A DNA stretch of 61,770 bases from positions 1-61,770 of the forward strand of contig JAIUPA010000024.1 in the NCBI GenBank assembly GCA_020161665.1. The letters run 5' to 3'. A model generated the notes under the pieces. It was not told where the DNA came from. It made no database searches and worked only from the letters and a program-made list of their open reading frames with translations. The stretch's first letter is position 1. The number at the start of each line of letters is the position of its first letter. Shown here one piece after another: positions 49,105 through 56,377 of this stretch. This DNA is from Pseudomonadota bacterium (lineage in GTDB: Bacteria; Pseudomonadota; Alphaproteobacteria; Rhizobiales; Rhizobiaceae). A program made the position numbers and the translations under genes.

Positions 49105-50013
49105 ATGGGCGTATTTGGTCAATTCCAGAACGATGATCATCGCGAAAAGTTCTTTTCGCGCCGCGATTTACGCCGATTTGGCGGCAGGGATGCCGAAGTT
49201 TGCGGGGCGAATACTAAGACCGGAAAGACTTGTGAGAATGTCCCTGTAAAGGACGGCAACGGGCGCTGCCTGCTTCATGGCGGGCCGACGCTGGCGCGCG
49301 TTGTCCGGGATCGCCAACTTGCCGACCTCAAGGCAGGAAGGATCACCCCGGCGGAATGGCAGGTCTTTGAGGGGCGGCGCATTCGCAACCGGCTGCAGAA
49401 CACGTGGAAAAAGTCGCCGTGGTTTCCGGGGCAAACCATCGATCTGGGCGAACATGAGATTGCATTTAGGGCGCATTGCGAAGAGTTGAGCGTTCGCCCC
49501 GAATATCTGGCACCAGCAGTGCTGGATTGGTTGCGCTGGCGCTTCCGCCGTTTGCAGGTAGATCGACGGGACGACGCCAAGTGGTCGCACACCGTGCGGG
49601 TTGAACTGCCAGCACGCGTTCATAAGGCAGGGGCAATGCCCGAAGGATGGATGCCGCGCGCAGAGTTCGCAGTAAGCGAAGAAGCAATGCACCGTGTCGA
49701 GCGCACCGCGGCAATCTCCAAACGCCAGCGGCCCGACCACGTTGTGCGAAAAGTGAAAATCGCCGTCCAGCGCCGCCTACGGCCCGGCAGGCCGCCTTCT
49801 GCAAAGCGCGTGCTGTCAGACATTGAAGAACTCGCGAGCCTCTTCCACGAGCATCGTGCGACACTAGGGCCGCTGTTTGCAAAGTGCCGGGGCCAAGAGG
49901 AGCAGCGCGACCTGCTTGCGGCGCTCCGGGAGTTGAAAGAGCGGCCCGAAGATCGGGCCGCCCAATTGCGGTGGTTTGGTCTGGTCAACGGGTTAGCCAG
50001 TCGAAGGGATTGA
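49105..50013 (+). CDS. HGGxx-motif phage/island protein
   Basis: The product is 302 residues (GAGG 8 nt before ATG 49105). The N-terminal 75 residues include EVCGANTKTGKTC and GRCLLHGGPT, a Cys4-like mini-motif (CG-x-x-T-x-x-G-x-x-C...C-x2-HGG) common in small phage and island proteins of unknown function. The remainder is basic and helical, with many Arg (RKVKIAVQRRLRPGRPPSAKR), consistent with nucleic-acid binding. It could be a packaging or regulatory factor; this is unproven. Confidence 0.6.
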   Translation: MGVFGQFQNDDHREKFFSRRDLRRFGGRDAEVCGANTKTGKTCENVPVKDGNGRCLLHGGPTLARVVRDRQLADLKAGRITPAEWQVFEGRRIRNRLQNTWKKSPWFPGQTIDLGEHEIAFRAHCEELSVRPEYLAPAVLDWLRWRFRRLQVDRRDDAKWSHTVRVELPARVHKAGAMPEGWMPRAEFAVSEEAMHRVERTAAISKRQRPDHVVRKVKIAVQRRLRPGRPPSAKRVLSDIEELASLFHEHRATLGPLFAKCRGQEEQRDLLAALRELKERPEDRAAQLRWFGLVNGLASRRD

Positions 50014-50065
50014 CGCCCTCGCCAACAATTACCGTGCCATGACTTCCCCTTATCTTGAGCGCCAA

Positions 50066-50704
50066 TTACACAAGCGGCTCGTCAGGGAGGGGATATGCCA
50101 ACGCCGTCAGGTCTTGCGCAAACCGCAGCATTGCAGGATGTGCAGGATTATCGCCCAGATAGCATCCTGCAGGGGCCTTAAGGCGATGGAAGGTGTAAAG
50201 TTCGACCACACGCCCCTGACACGGGGGAAGCACCGCGAGGATGGAGGGGGCGTGGCCAGTGTTGAGGTGCTGAATATCGTCCCTCGGCCCGCTGTTCGTG
50301 TTCGTGAAGTGGCCGCGCATATTTTCCAACCGAAGCCGTGCGATCTGGATGTCGGACATCACAGCGCCGGAAGGGTTGACGACATCGCGGATGGCACACC
50401 AAGCCTCATAGGAGGGCTTAAAAAACATCGCAATCGTCTTTGGCTTATCACCATACCGGCGCTGCCTGTCCATCTGACGCTGAAGCTGCAGGTCCATCTG
50501 GGTCATAATCTCCCGCAAGAACACGGCACCAATCGGACGAATTTCAGCCCAGTTGATAAAATCGAAGGCGTCATGCCGCTCGTCAGAAGAGGCAGACAAG
50601 ATAAGTTCTCCGATCTTGTGCCCCTGCAAGATGCTATCCGGGCGGTATTCCGGTGCAGGGCCATATTCGGCTTCGCGGAGATTGTTGATTTCGGTGTTGC
50701 GCAT
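50066..50704 (-). CDS. Uncharacterised element protein downstream of the origin region
   Basis: The product is 212 residues. AGGAGG lies upstream of ATG 50702-50704, so this start is preferred over 50773. Not recognised. It is soluble, with a helical middle (VFLREIMTQMDLQLQRQMDRQRRYGDK is Gln/Arg-rich). It is transcribed in the same direction as the primase-helicase and lies beyond the origin-like repeats, so it may be part of the same transcript. Replication or copy control is a guess from position only. Confidence 0.55.
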   Translation of the reverse strand: MRNTEINNLREAEYGPAPEYRPDSILQGHKIGELILSASSDERHDAFDFINWAEIRPIGAVFLREIMTQMDLQLQRQMDRQRRYGDKPKTIAMFFKPSYEAWCAIRDVVNPSGAVMSDIQIARLRLENMRGHFTNTNSGPRDDIQHLNTGHAPSILAVLPPCQGRVVELYTFHRLKAPAGCYLGDNPAHPAMLRFAQDLTALAYPLPDEPLV

Positions 50705-50821
50705 CGGATGTCCTCCTTTAAGCGCTGATAACTTTTGTGAACGGCAGTTATCGCGGTTTCCGGCTGCCTTCATTTTCCGGACGCGGGATATGAATTTTTA
50801 GTCGCCTTCTTCGCTTTCGCG

Positions 50822-51307
50822 TCAGACGGCGTTTTCCACAGGGTTTTCCACAGGCTGCGTTTCCACGTCCGGGCCACGTCCGGGCCACATGCTGCAATGC
50901 GCCCGCCGGACGTGGGGCCTCCCGGCAGCGGCTAGGCGCGCCCCAGAACGGCTAAATTTTTGCTCCAGTCGTGAAGGGAAAAAGGCAGCAAAATACCGTT
51001 GCTCCAGTCGATTTTGCTCCAGTCGTCCCGCCCGGCAGAAAAAGCCAGAAAACAAGGGGATTTTCTGCTCCAGTCGATCTTTTTCCCTAAGGTAAAAACA
51101 ACTGGAGCACCCCTCACACTTGAGGGTGTGAGGGGGTGCGCCGCCGTCATTTTTTGTGACGATTGCTCCAGTCTGCTCCAGTCCGCTCCAGTTAACTGGA
51201 GCAACTGGAGCAAAGGTTGGATTTTGACTTCCCCCTGCCAGAAAATTCCACGTCCGGGCGCGGCAGTTAATACGTCCCGGCCCAGCGCGAGAGACGTGTT
51301 CGGTCAT
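50822..51307 (-). CDS. Doubtful ORF spanning the repeat cluster, coupled to the primase-helicase stop
   Basis: The 161-codon frame has its ATG overlapping the primase-helicase TGA (ATGA, 51304-51307). The GCTCCAGTCG repeats fall in the same phase and read RLEQ four times (DRLEQ, GRLEQNRLEQ, SRLEQ). Coding is therefore conceivable, but the composition otherwise looks non-coding (long hairpin, DnaA-like repeats). I favour a non-coding origin. Confidence 0.25.
   Translation of the reverse strand: MTEHVSRAGPGRINCRARTWNFLAGGSQNPTFAPVAPVNWSGLEQTGAIVTKNDGGAPPHTLKCEGCSSCFYLREKDRLEQKIPLFSGFFCRAGRLEQNRLEQRYFAAFFPSRLEQKFSRSGARLAAAGRPHVRRAHCSMWPGRGPDVETQPVENPVENAV
50831..51261. other. Candidate replication origin with iterons
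   Basis: Seven GCTCCAGT copies lie at 50962, 51001, 51016, 51067, 51165, 51175 and 51185. Three inverted ACTGGAGC copies lie at 51101, 51195 and 51204. The last direct and first inverted copies form an 18-bp palindrome (51185-51202). Two tandem GTTTTCCACAGG (50831, 50843) resemble DnaA boxes. CCACGTCCGGGC occurs at 50863, 50874 and 51248. A 10-bp perfect hairpin CCCCTCACAC/GTGTGAGGGG is at 51110-51135. The cluster directly follows the primase-helicase gene. Confidence 0.65.
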
Positions 51308-53883
51308 TCCGCGTCCCCACTGTCTGTGCCGTGCGCGTCGTCGCCGGGTTCGTCTTTCTCTTCATGAGACGCAAGCAAGTCAGCAGGAATACCGACGCGG
51401 ATACAAACGCGGCTCCTGCGTTGTTGGTCGAGGATCGTTTCACGGATCAGGCCCCCGCTTGCCAACCAGCTTGCCAACTGGCCTCGGACCCGTGCGTGTG
51501 CGGCGGCCTGCTCCGGGGTCCTGTCTGCCGCCTTAGCGCCCGGAACGCCAATGTTCAGCCCAAGCGCCGTAGCGGCGACATATCCCACCCACTCGCTTGA
51601 GCGCGGGTCATCACGCGGCGGGGCGGGCAACGCGGCAATGGCGTCTTGCACCAGCTTCAATTCGGAGGCCGTGCCGGGCACCGCGCCCGGCGGCACCCAA
51701 CGTTCTGCCACAGCAACGAAGTCCCCCGTTGGGTATTCGGCATTCCCGTTCCCCAGCCCGACGCTATGCAGACGGACCCATGAGGCCTCGGCAGCGGGGG
51801 CGAGGTTAGCCTTACCATTCTCAACGCGAAGCAGACGGCGGCGGTCTTGATCGGATACACCAAAGCGCGCCGCCTCTTTCGGCGTCATGCGCACAACCTG
51901 ACGGACAATGCGCGCCGCATCGACAATAGCCGACGCCCCGCGAGAAGCCCCTGCCCCTGCCGTGTCCATGTCCATCGCCGCTGCCTTCGATGAATGGTGC
52001 ACAAGAATGACCGCCGCACCTGCTTCGTGCGCAATCCGCCGCAGAATGCCTGCCAGAAAGTTCATGGCGGTATTGTCGTTTTCGGGCAGGCCATGGATCG
52101 CACCCAGAGGGTCGAGCACAAGAACCTCAATGCGCTGCGTCGTGAGCAATTCCACCAATGCTCCAGCCGCGCCGGGAACCTCCTCCAGCCCGTTGCGCCC
52201 CATGCTGGCCAAATGAATGGGAACGTCGCGTCCAGAGGACATGGAAAGCCCACCCGTCAGCCCCGCAGGCGTCAGGTTGAAATGCATCAGGGTAGCCGTC
52301 AGGCGACGGTGCATTTCGTTCAAGTCGTCTTCGCCGTTGTGGATATGGACCCGCAGCGGGCGAACAGGCTTTTCCCCAGCCAGCAATTCGCGCCCCGCCG
52401 CCATGGCGACGGCCTCGGACATGATAAGAGAAGACTTGCCCGCGCCGCCGGGGGCGACGAGGACGTGAATGAAGCCCGCAATCACAGCCCTGCCGTAAAG
52501 CCATTGACGGGGCGGGATTGTTGCCGGTGAAATTCGGGTGATCGGAGCAAAGAAAGATGCCGTTGAAAGCAGGGCCGTGCGGTTCTCTGCCTCGGCTTGA
52601 GCAAAAGCGTGCGCAGCAATCGCGGAATGAACGCGCTTGTAACCCGCCGGGTTCACTCGTTCGAGCGTTTGCATGACAGTGCCCCAACCCGTGTGCGGAT
52701 TGGTGCATGTATCCCAAAATCTCGCTGGCTCTTCCGCATCGGCCCCACCATTGCGGTACGTCCAATCCACGAAAAGTTCGCGGGCCTCAATATCGAACCC
52801 CGCTTGCACGGCGGCACCCTTGAGGGCGTGCCCGATTTCCTGCCATTGCACCCGGTCATCAAAAGGCCCGCCGGGTTCGTTCGGCAATTCGTTCAAGGCC
52901 ATTTCGAAAATATCAAGGCTGGGCGCGGCCCAACCAATCTTCTGGTCGGTTCGAGCGTTCACAACATTCGCGGCTTCTCCCTGCGAAATCGCACGGCCCG
53001 GCAAGTTTGCTTGCTCGGCAAATGCCGCAAGGTCAGAGCACAGGTTATCCAGCGTGAATGTCCGGGGCTTGTTAGAAGCCGCCCCCTCTGCCGTGAGGAC
53101 TGGGACAGCGGCGGAAAGCTTTGCGCCTCGGAGGCGCTTGGACGCTCCGGGAATGTTGCAAGTGAAGGGAACCCGTCCGATACGGGGCAAATCCGACACG
53201 TTGTCCGAACCCACCCGCGCCATGGCAGCGCGCAACGGCGCAATCGACGCTGTGAGGGCGTTCCCCTTCAATTCTTCAATGTCGAAATATACGTGGTAGC
53301 CGTTGCCCGTGCTCAACACTGCCGAAGCGCCAGCGTCTTCCAATCCCTGCAGGTGCGGCTCCCAGCCACCTTGCGGCGCATCCTTATTGTCGAGGTCCAG
53401 CATGACCTGCCGCCGGGCGGCCACGGCCTTGTCCGTTGACGCGCCGTTACGCCCATCGCCTTCTGCCCCGCGTGTGCGTGGGTTAACGCCCATGTAGATG
53501 TTACGAAGCCCGTTGTGCCGGGCAATAAAGTCCACAGCACCGGCACGCTGTCCGGGATCGCTCAAATCAAAGTGACGGTTTTCCGCTGTCGCCTTGCCGT
53601 CAGGGGCGAATGCCCGCAACTCAACCAGTTCGCCCGGACGGTAACGGGGGGCAATCCAGTTTACCGCCAAATCAGCGGCATTGGACGAGCGCAGGATAGT
53701 GTTCAGTTCAGCCGTTTCGTTCGTGGCCAAACCCAATGCAACCCGCACGTTAAGGCGGGCAACGCTGCCCTCATCTGCCAAAACAACACCCGCACCGCGG
53801 AGGCGGTCAAGGGTCGCCTCGGTTGGAGTGACCGAAGACGATGCTTGCGCAGCAGCAGGCGCATAGGTATAAGAGTTCATCAT
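51304..53883 (-). CDS. Primase-helicase replication protein (RepB-like primase + PriCT + RepA/DnaB-type ATPase)
   Basis: This 859-residue protein has an N-terminal archaeo-eukaryotic-type primase with metal motif RRQVMLDLDNKDAP (DxD) and the partner LSTGNGYHVYFDIE (about 160-210). A PriCT-like helical linker follows (WQEIGHALKGAAVQAGFD, about 345-400). The C-terminal AAA_25/RepA hexameric helicase has Walker A VAPGGAGKSSLIM, HIHNGEDDLNEM, Walker B VLVLDPLGAIHG and VILVHHSSKA. This could unwind and prime the element's own origin. GGAG precedes the ATG; it lies 54 nt after the alpA-like gene. Confidence 0.82.
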   Translation of the reverse strand: MMNSYTYAPAAAQASSSVTPTEATLDRLRGAGVVLADEGSVARLNVRVALGLATNETAELNTILRSSNAADLAVNWIAPRYRPGELVELRAFAPDGKATAENRHFDLSDPGQRAGAVDFIARHNGLRNIYMGVNPRTRGAEGDGRNGASTDKAVAARRQVMLDLDNKDAPQGGWEPHLQGLEDAGASAVLSTGNGYHVYFDIEELKGNALTASIAPLRAAMARVGSDNVSDLPRIGRVPFTCNIPGASKRLRGAKLSAAVPVLTAEGAASNKPRTFTLDNLCSDLAAFAEQANLPGRAISQGEAANVVNARTDQKIGWAAPSLDIFEMALNELPNEPGGPFDDRVQWQEIGHALKGAAVQAGFDIEARELFVDWTYRNGGADAEEPARFWDTCTNPHTGWGTVMQTLERVNPAGYKRVHSAIAAHAFAQAEAENRTALLSTASFFAPITRISPATIPPRQWLYGRAVIAGFIHVLVAPGGAGKSSLIMSEAVAMAAGRELLAGEKPVRPLRVHIHNGEDDLNEMHRRLTATLMHFNLTPAGLTGGLSMSSGRDVPIHLASMGRNGLEEVPGAAGALVELLTTQRIEVLVLDPLGAIHGLPENDNTAMNFLAGILRRIAHEAGAAVILVHHSSKAAAMDMDTAGAGASRGASAIVDAARIVRQVVRMTPKEAARFGVSDQDRRRLLRVENGKANLAPAAEASWVRLHSVGLGNGNAEYPTGDFVAVAERWVPPGAVPGTASELKLVQDAIAALPAPPRDDPRSSEWVGYVAATALGLNIGVPGAKAADRTPEQAAAHARVRGQLASWLASGGLIRETILDQQRRSRVCIRVGIPADLLASHEEKDEPGDDAHGTDSGDAE

Positions 53884-53937
53884 GAAAAGTATCTCCAGCC
53901 CGGTCGCGGTCCCACGCTTCCGGGCTTTTCTTTGGGA

Positions 53938-54150
53938 TCAGTTCGGGTTGGAAGCGGCGGACTGGCGCTCGATCCAGTCTTGAAGCTCGGAAGCCTTCCA
54001 ACGCGAAACGCGGCCAAGCTTAACGGGCGCGGGAAACCGCAGACTGGTATCGCGGCAACGGATGCGGCGATAAATTTCCGAGGTCGAAAGACCAACCGTT
54101 GCCCGCACCTCCTTTAGAGGCACCAGCCGATCATTAATTCGTGAAGCCAT
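53938..54150 (-). CDS. alpA: AlpA-like winged-helix regulator/excisionase
   Basis: The product is 70 residues from ATG 54148-54150 (GAGGTG upstream). The MerR-like wHTH has RLVPLKEVRATVGLSTSEIYRRI (helices 1-2), FPAPVKLGRVSRW (wing) and KASELQDWIERQ (last helix), all characteristic of AlpA. AlpA proteins activate or assist excision of P4-like elements and PICIs. It lies between the integrase and primase-helicase genes on the same strand. Confidence 0.85.
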   Translation of the reverse strand: MASRINDRLVPLKEVRATVGLSTSEIYRRIRCRDTSLRFPAPVKLGRVSRWKASELQDWIERQSAASNPN

Positions 54151-54280
54151 TATCACACCTCGTGGCACGCCCAGACCAATTCCGGGCTTCATGAGGGCGA
54201 ACGCTAGGAGCGGCCTGTAGAGGCAGTAAACCCAAATCTTGCAAATAAAAGGCAGTATTGCACAGAAAAGTGCGGAAACC

Positions 54281-54314
54281 TGTCTGCCTTGTCAAACCTT
54301 TGACAAAACAGACA
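54281..54314. promoter_or_regulatory. 34-bp palindromic operator upstream of alpA/primase-helicase
   Basis: TGTCTGCCTTGTCAAA-CC-TTTGACAAAACAGACA has arms that match at 14 of 16 positions. Each arm carries a TTGACA that could serve as a -35 element, one facing alpA. A one-mismatch copy of the right arm lies at 46852. The rest of 54193-54495 has no gene. Confidence 0.65.
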
Positions 54315-54495
54315 AAATCAGGTTGCTCCAATGGCGGATGAAACCATGGGCGATAAATGCAACAAGAACGTCGCATTTGCTGCCCGTAACGTTCTCAAAA
54401 GCAGAAGGATCGGATTAAAATTGCGAAAAGCTTGGGCGTATATTTGCAGTACACGCCGCACACCACTCGCCCCGTCAAACACTATTGCCGCCGTA

Positions 54496-55788
54496 TTACA
54501 CACGCCCGGCAGTGGGGAACGGAACAACGTTTTCGGCAGCCCCCTCACTCCCGAGGTATCTCTCCCATGCCTCCAGCAACTCCATGCGGCGCTCAATCGG
54601 GGCCGCACGGACATAGGCGGCTTCCACTTCGCCCATTTCATGGGTGAGTTGGTCTTCCACCAACTCACGGGCAAAGTTCGTGCTCGTGAAGGCCCATGTC
54701 TTGAATGTGGACCGTGCACCATGAACCGTGTATTGGCCGTAATCCATGCGGCGCATGAGCATTGCACAAGCCATGTCGGACAATGGCTTTCCCTCCCTGT
54801 AACCGGGAAAGATGAAGCTGTCCGGCGTGGGGGTATCTGGTGCCAGCGCCCGCGCCGCACCAAGGATTTCGATCATGCGCGGGGTCAACGGAATGACGTG
54901 CGGGGTGGTCCGATGCCGACGATTTTTCAGTCGAGCACGCGGGATTGTGAGCGTCTTTGGGTCGCTCGCCATATTGATTTCCGACCACACTGCCAATCGG
55001 ATTTCACTTGCTCGGGCAGCCGTAAGAATGATGAGTTCCAAAAGCAAAGCCGCACGAGCGGCTTCATTCTCGCCTTGACGCTCGCGCAATTGGCGCACAA
55101 ACGTTGCAATCTCTTTGTGCGGAATAGAGGCGTGATGCTTGGCCGGGCGCTTTTGCGGCGGCGCAAGTGTAGCGTTGAAATTCTCCCAAGCGGCAGGGTT
55201 GTTGCCTTGGTAATATCCGTTCTGAATGGCGTGCCGGAACAGCCGCTCAACATATTCCCGTGCATAGGCCGCCGAAACAGGAATACGTGTCCAGATGGGC
55301 CGCAGAATAGCAAGTACGTCCTCGCGGTTTATATCGGCCACCTTCTTTTCGCGCAGCGGTGCGGCATAAGTCTTAAATGCCCGCACCAACCGCTGGCGGC
55401 TTTTGTCGTTATCCAGTCGGGCAAGCGCGGCGGGAAGGAACATTTCATCGGCATAGCGGCCAAACGTCATGGTGTTGGCCTTTTCAGCCTCAAGCGCTGC
55501 CCGCGCAGCGCCCGCAGCGCGCTCGGCTTCGCTAATTGGGTCAAGACCCTTGGCAACACACTCCCGCGCCGCCTTGGCCTTCTCCCGCGCCATAGCAAGC
55601 GTGATCGCGGGGTACGCGCCCAAACCCATTTCCCTTTGGGGGTGCCCCTTAAGTTTGAACCGATAGGACCAGCGCCCGCCGCCGTCCCTTGCCACGCGAA
55701 GCGTAAGGCCACCGCCGTCGTTTAGCATCGTGCCCGCCTTCGCATTCTTAATGTGAGCGGCGGTCAAAAGATGAAGCCCACGGGCCAT
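54496..55788 (-). CDS. int: Tyrosine integrase (DUF4102 type)
   Basis: This 430-residue protein has GGGGAGG 7 nt before ATG 55786-55788; the GTG six bases upstream is too close. The N-terminal DUF4102 domain (LNDGGGLTLRVARDGGGRWSYRFK) is followed by a SAM-like core-binding domain. The catalytic residues are Arg in ARASEIRLAVW, His/Arg in VHGARSTFKTW, His in LTHEMG and Tyr in AAYVRAAP. Such integrases use tRNA 3' ends. Here it would act on the tRNA-Arg att core and the GCCCCTA arm sites. Confidence 0.93.
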   Translation of the reverse strand: MARGLHLLTAAHIKNAKAGTMLNDGGGLTLRVARDGGGRWSYRFKLKGHPQREMGLGAYPAITLAMAREKAKAARECVAKGLDPISEAERAAGAARAALEAEKANTMTFGRYADEMFLPAALARLDNDKSRQRLVRAFKTYAAPLREKKVADINREDVLAILRPIWTRIPVSAAYAREYVERLFRHAIQNGYYQGNNPAAWENFNATLAPPQKRPAKHHASIPHKEIATFVRQLRERQGENEAARAALLLELIILTAARASEIRLAVWSEINMASDPKTLTIPRARLKNRRHRTTPHVIPLTPRMIEILGAARALAPDTPTPDSFIFPGYREGKPLSDMACAMLMRRMDYGQYTVHGARSTFKTWAFTSTNFARELVEDQLTHEMGEVEAAYVRAAPIERRMELLEAWERYLGSEGAAENVVPFPTAGRV

Positions 55789-55804
55789 TGCCACACCTCC
55801 CCTG

Positions 55805-56077
55805 TCAAATGCCCATTTGTGCGCGATAACCCGCGACCAGCCATCCCGGCACGGCAGCGGCGCGGGCGGCTTGCTCGGTGGTCAAACCGTCATCCTCAAT
55901 CAATGAGCAGAGAAGAGAAGAAAGTTCCAGCCACTCCCGCGGGCAGGCTGCCCGGCCATCTTCGCTTAAGCAGGCCGTCAGGGCCAGCATTTGGCCGAAT
56001 GCAGGACCGTAGGCGCTGTAATCCGGCGAATGCTTGAATTGGTTGGCGCTCAAATAAATTACGTTCCGTTCATTCAT
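55805..56077 (-). CDS. Small uncharacterised protein upstream of the integrase
   Basis: The product is 90 residues from ATG 56075-56077 (AAGGGAAG upstream). It is not recognised. It is helical, with SSLLCSLIEDDGLTTEQAARAAAVPGWLV, which could be a helix-turn-helix-like segment. It ends 16 nt before the integrase start, so it probably shares its transcript and may be a recombination directionality or regulatory factor; this is inferred from position only. Confidence 0.5.
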   Translation of the reverse strand: MNERNVIYLSANQFKHSPDYSAYGPAFGQMLALTACLSEDGRAACPREWLELSSLLCSLIEDDGLTTEQAARAAAVPGWLVAGYRAQMGI

Positions 56078-56144
56078 GATGCTTCCCTTAAAGCCGTGGG
56101 CCGCTGCCCGCATACATGTCCGGGAGCACCACGCCCACGGCCAC

Positions 56145-56174
56145 GCCCCTAAACTGCCCCTAATTTTTAGGGGC
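56145..56174 (+). other. Integrase arm-type sites, right end
   Basis: GCCCCTAAA (56145-56153) and GCCCCTAAT (56156-56164) have starts 11 bp apart, as at the left end. An inverted TTAGGGGC (56167-56174) forms a perfect hairpin with the second copy. The 56078-56377 interval otherwise contains only the att core. Confidence 0.6.
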
Positions 56175-56293
56175 TGTCAAGGCACGCCATGGCACGCTGT
56201 GGGAAAGACGATGACGGTCGGAAAGATTTATATTGTTGTTTTTATTGACGTAAACCCACGTCATGGGCCTTCACGGGAATTCAGTTCGACGCA

Positions 56294-56307
56294 TGTCGGG
56301 TGCGCCA
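56294..56307 (+). other. attR core of the tRNA-Arg element
   Basis: TGTCGGGTGCGCCA is identical to the tRNA-Arg 3' end. The preceding bases keep AGTTCGA against GGTTCGA of the T-arm. Confidence 0.8.
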
Positions 56308-56377
56308 AGTTATTTGATGTCTGCTTAAGAAGCGTTTTCGTTCGTGACATTTGGTGCGAAATCGATACTCTCAACCA

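Larger units (their letters stand above)
46572..56307. mobile_element. Integrative element in tRNA-Arg with its own replication module
   Basis: About 9.7 kb between 14-bp direct repeats of the tRNA 3' end. Minus-strand module from the right end: unknown small gene, tyrosine integrase, AlpA-like protein, primase-helicase, origin-like repeat cluster. Plus-strand genes are an XRE-like regulator and two unknown genes; two more unknown genes are on the minus strand. There are no structural, terminase, conjugation or recognisable defence genes. The order int-alpA-primase/helicase-ori is that of P4-like satellites and Gram-negative PICIs, but a mobilizable island is also possible. Confidence 0.8.
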
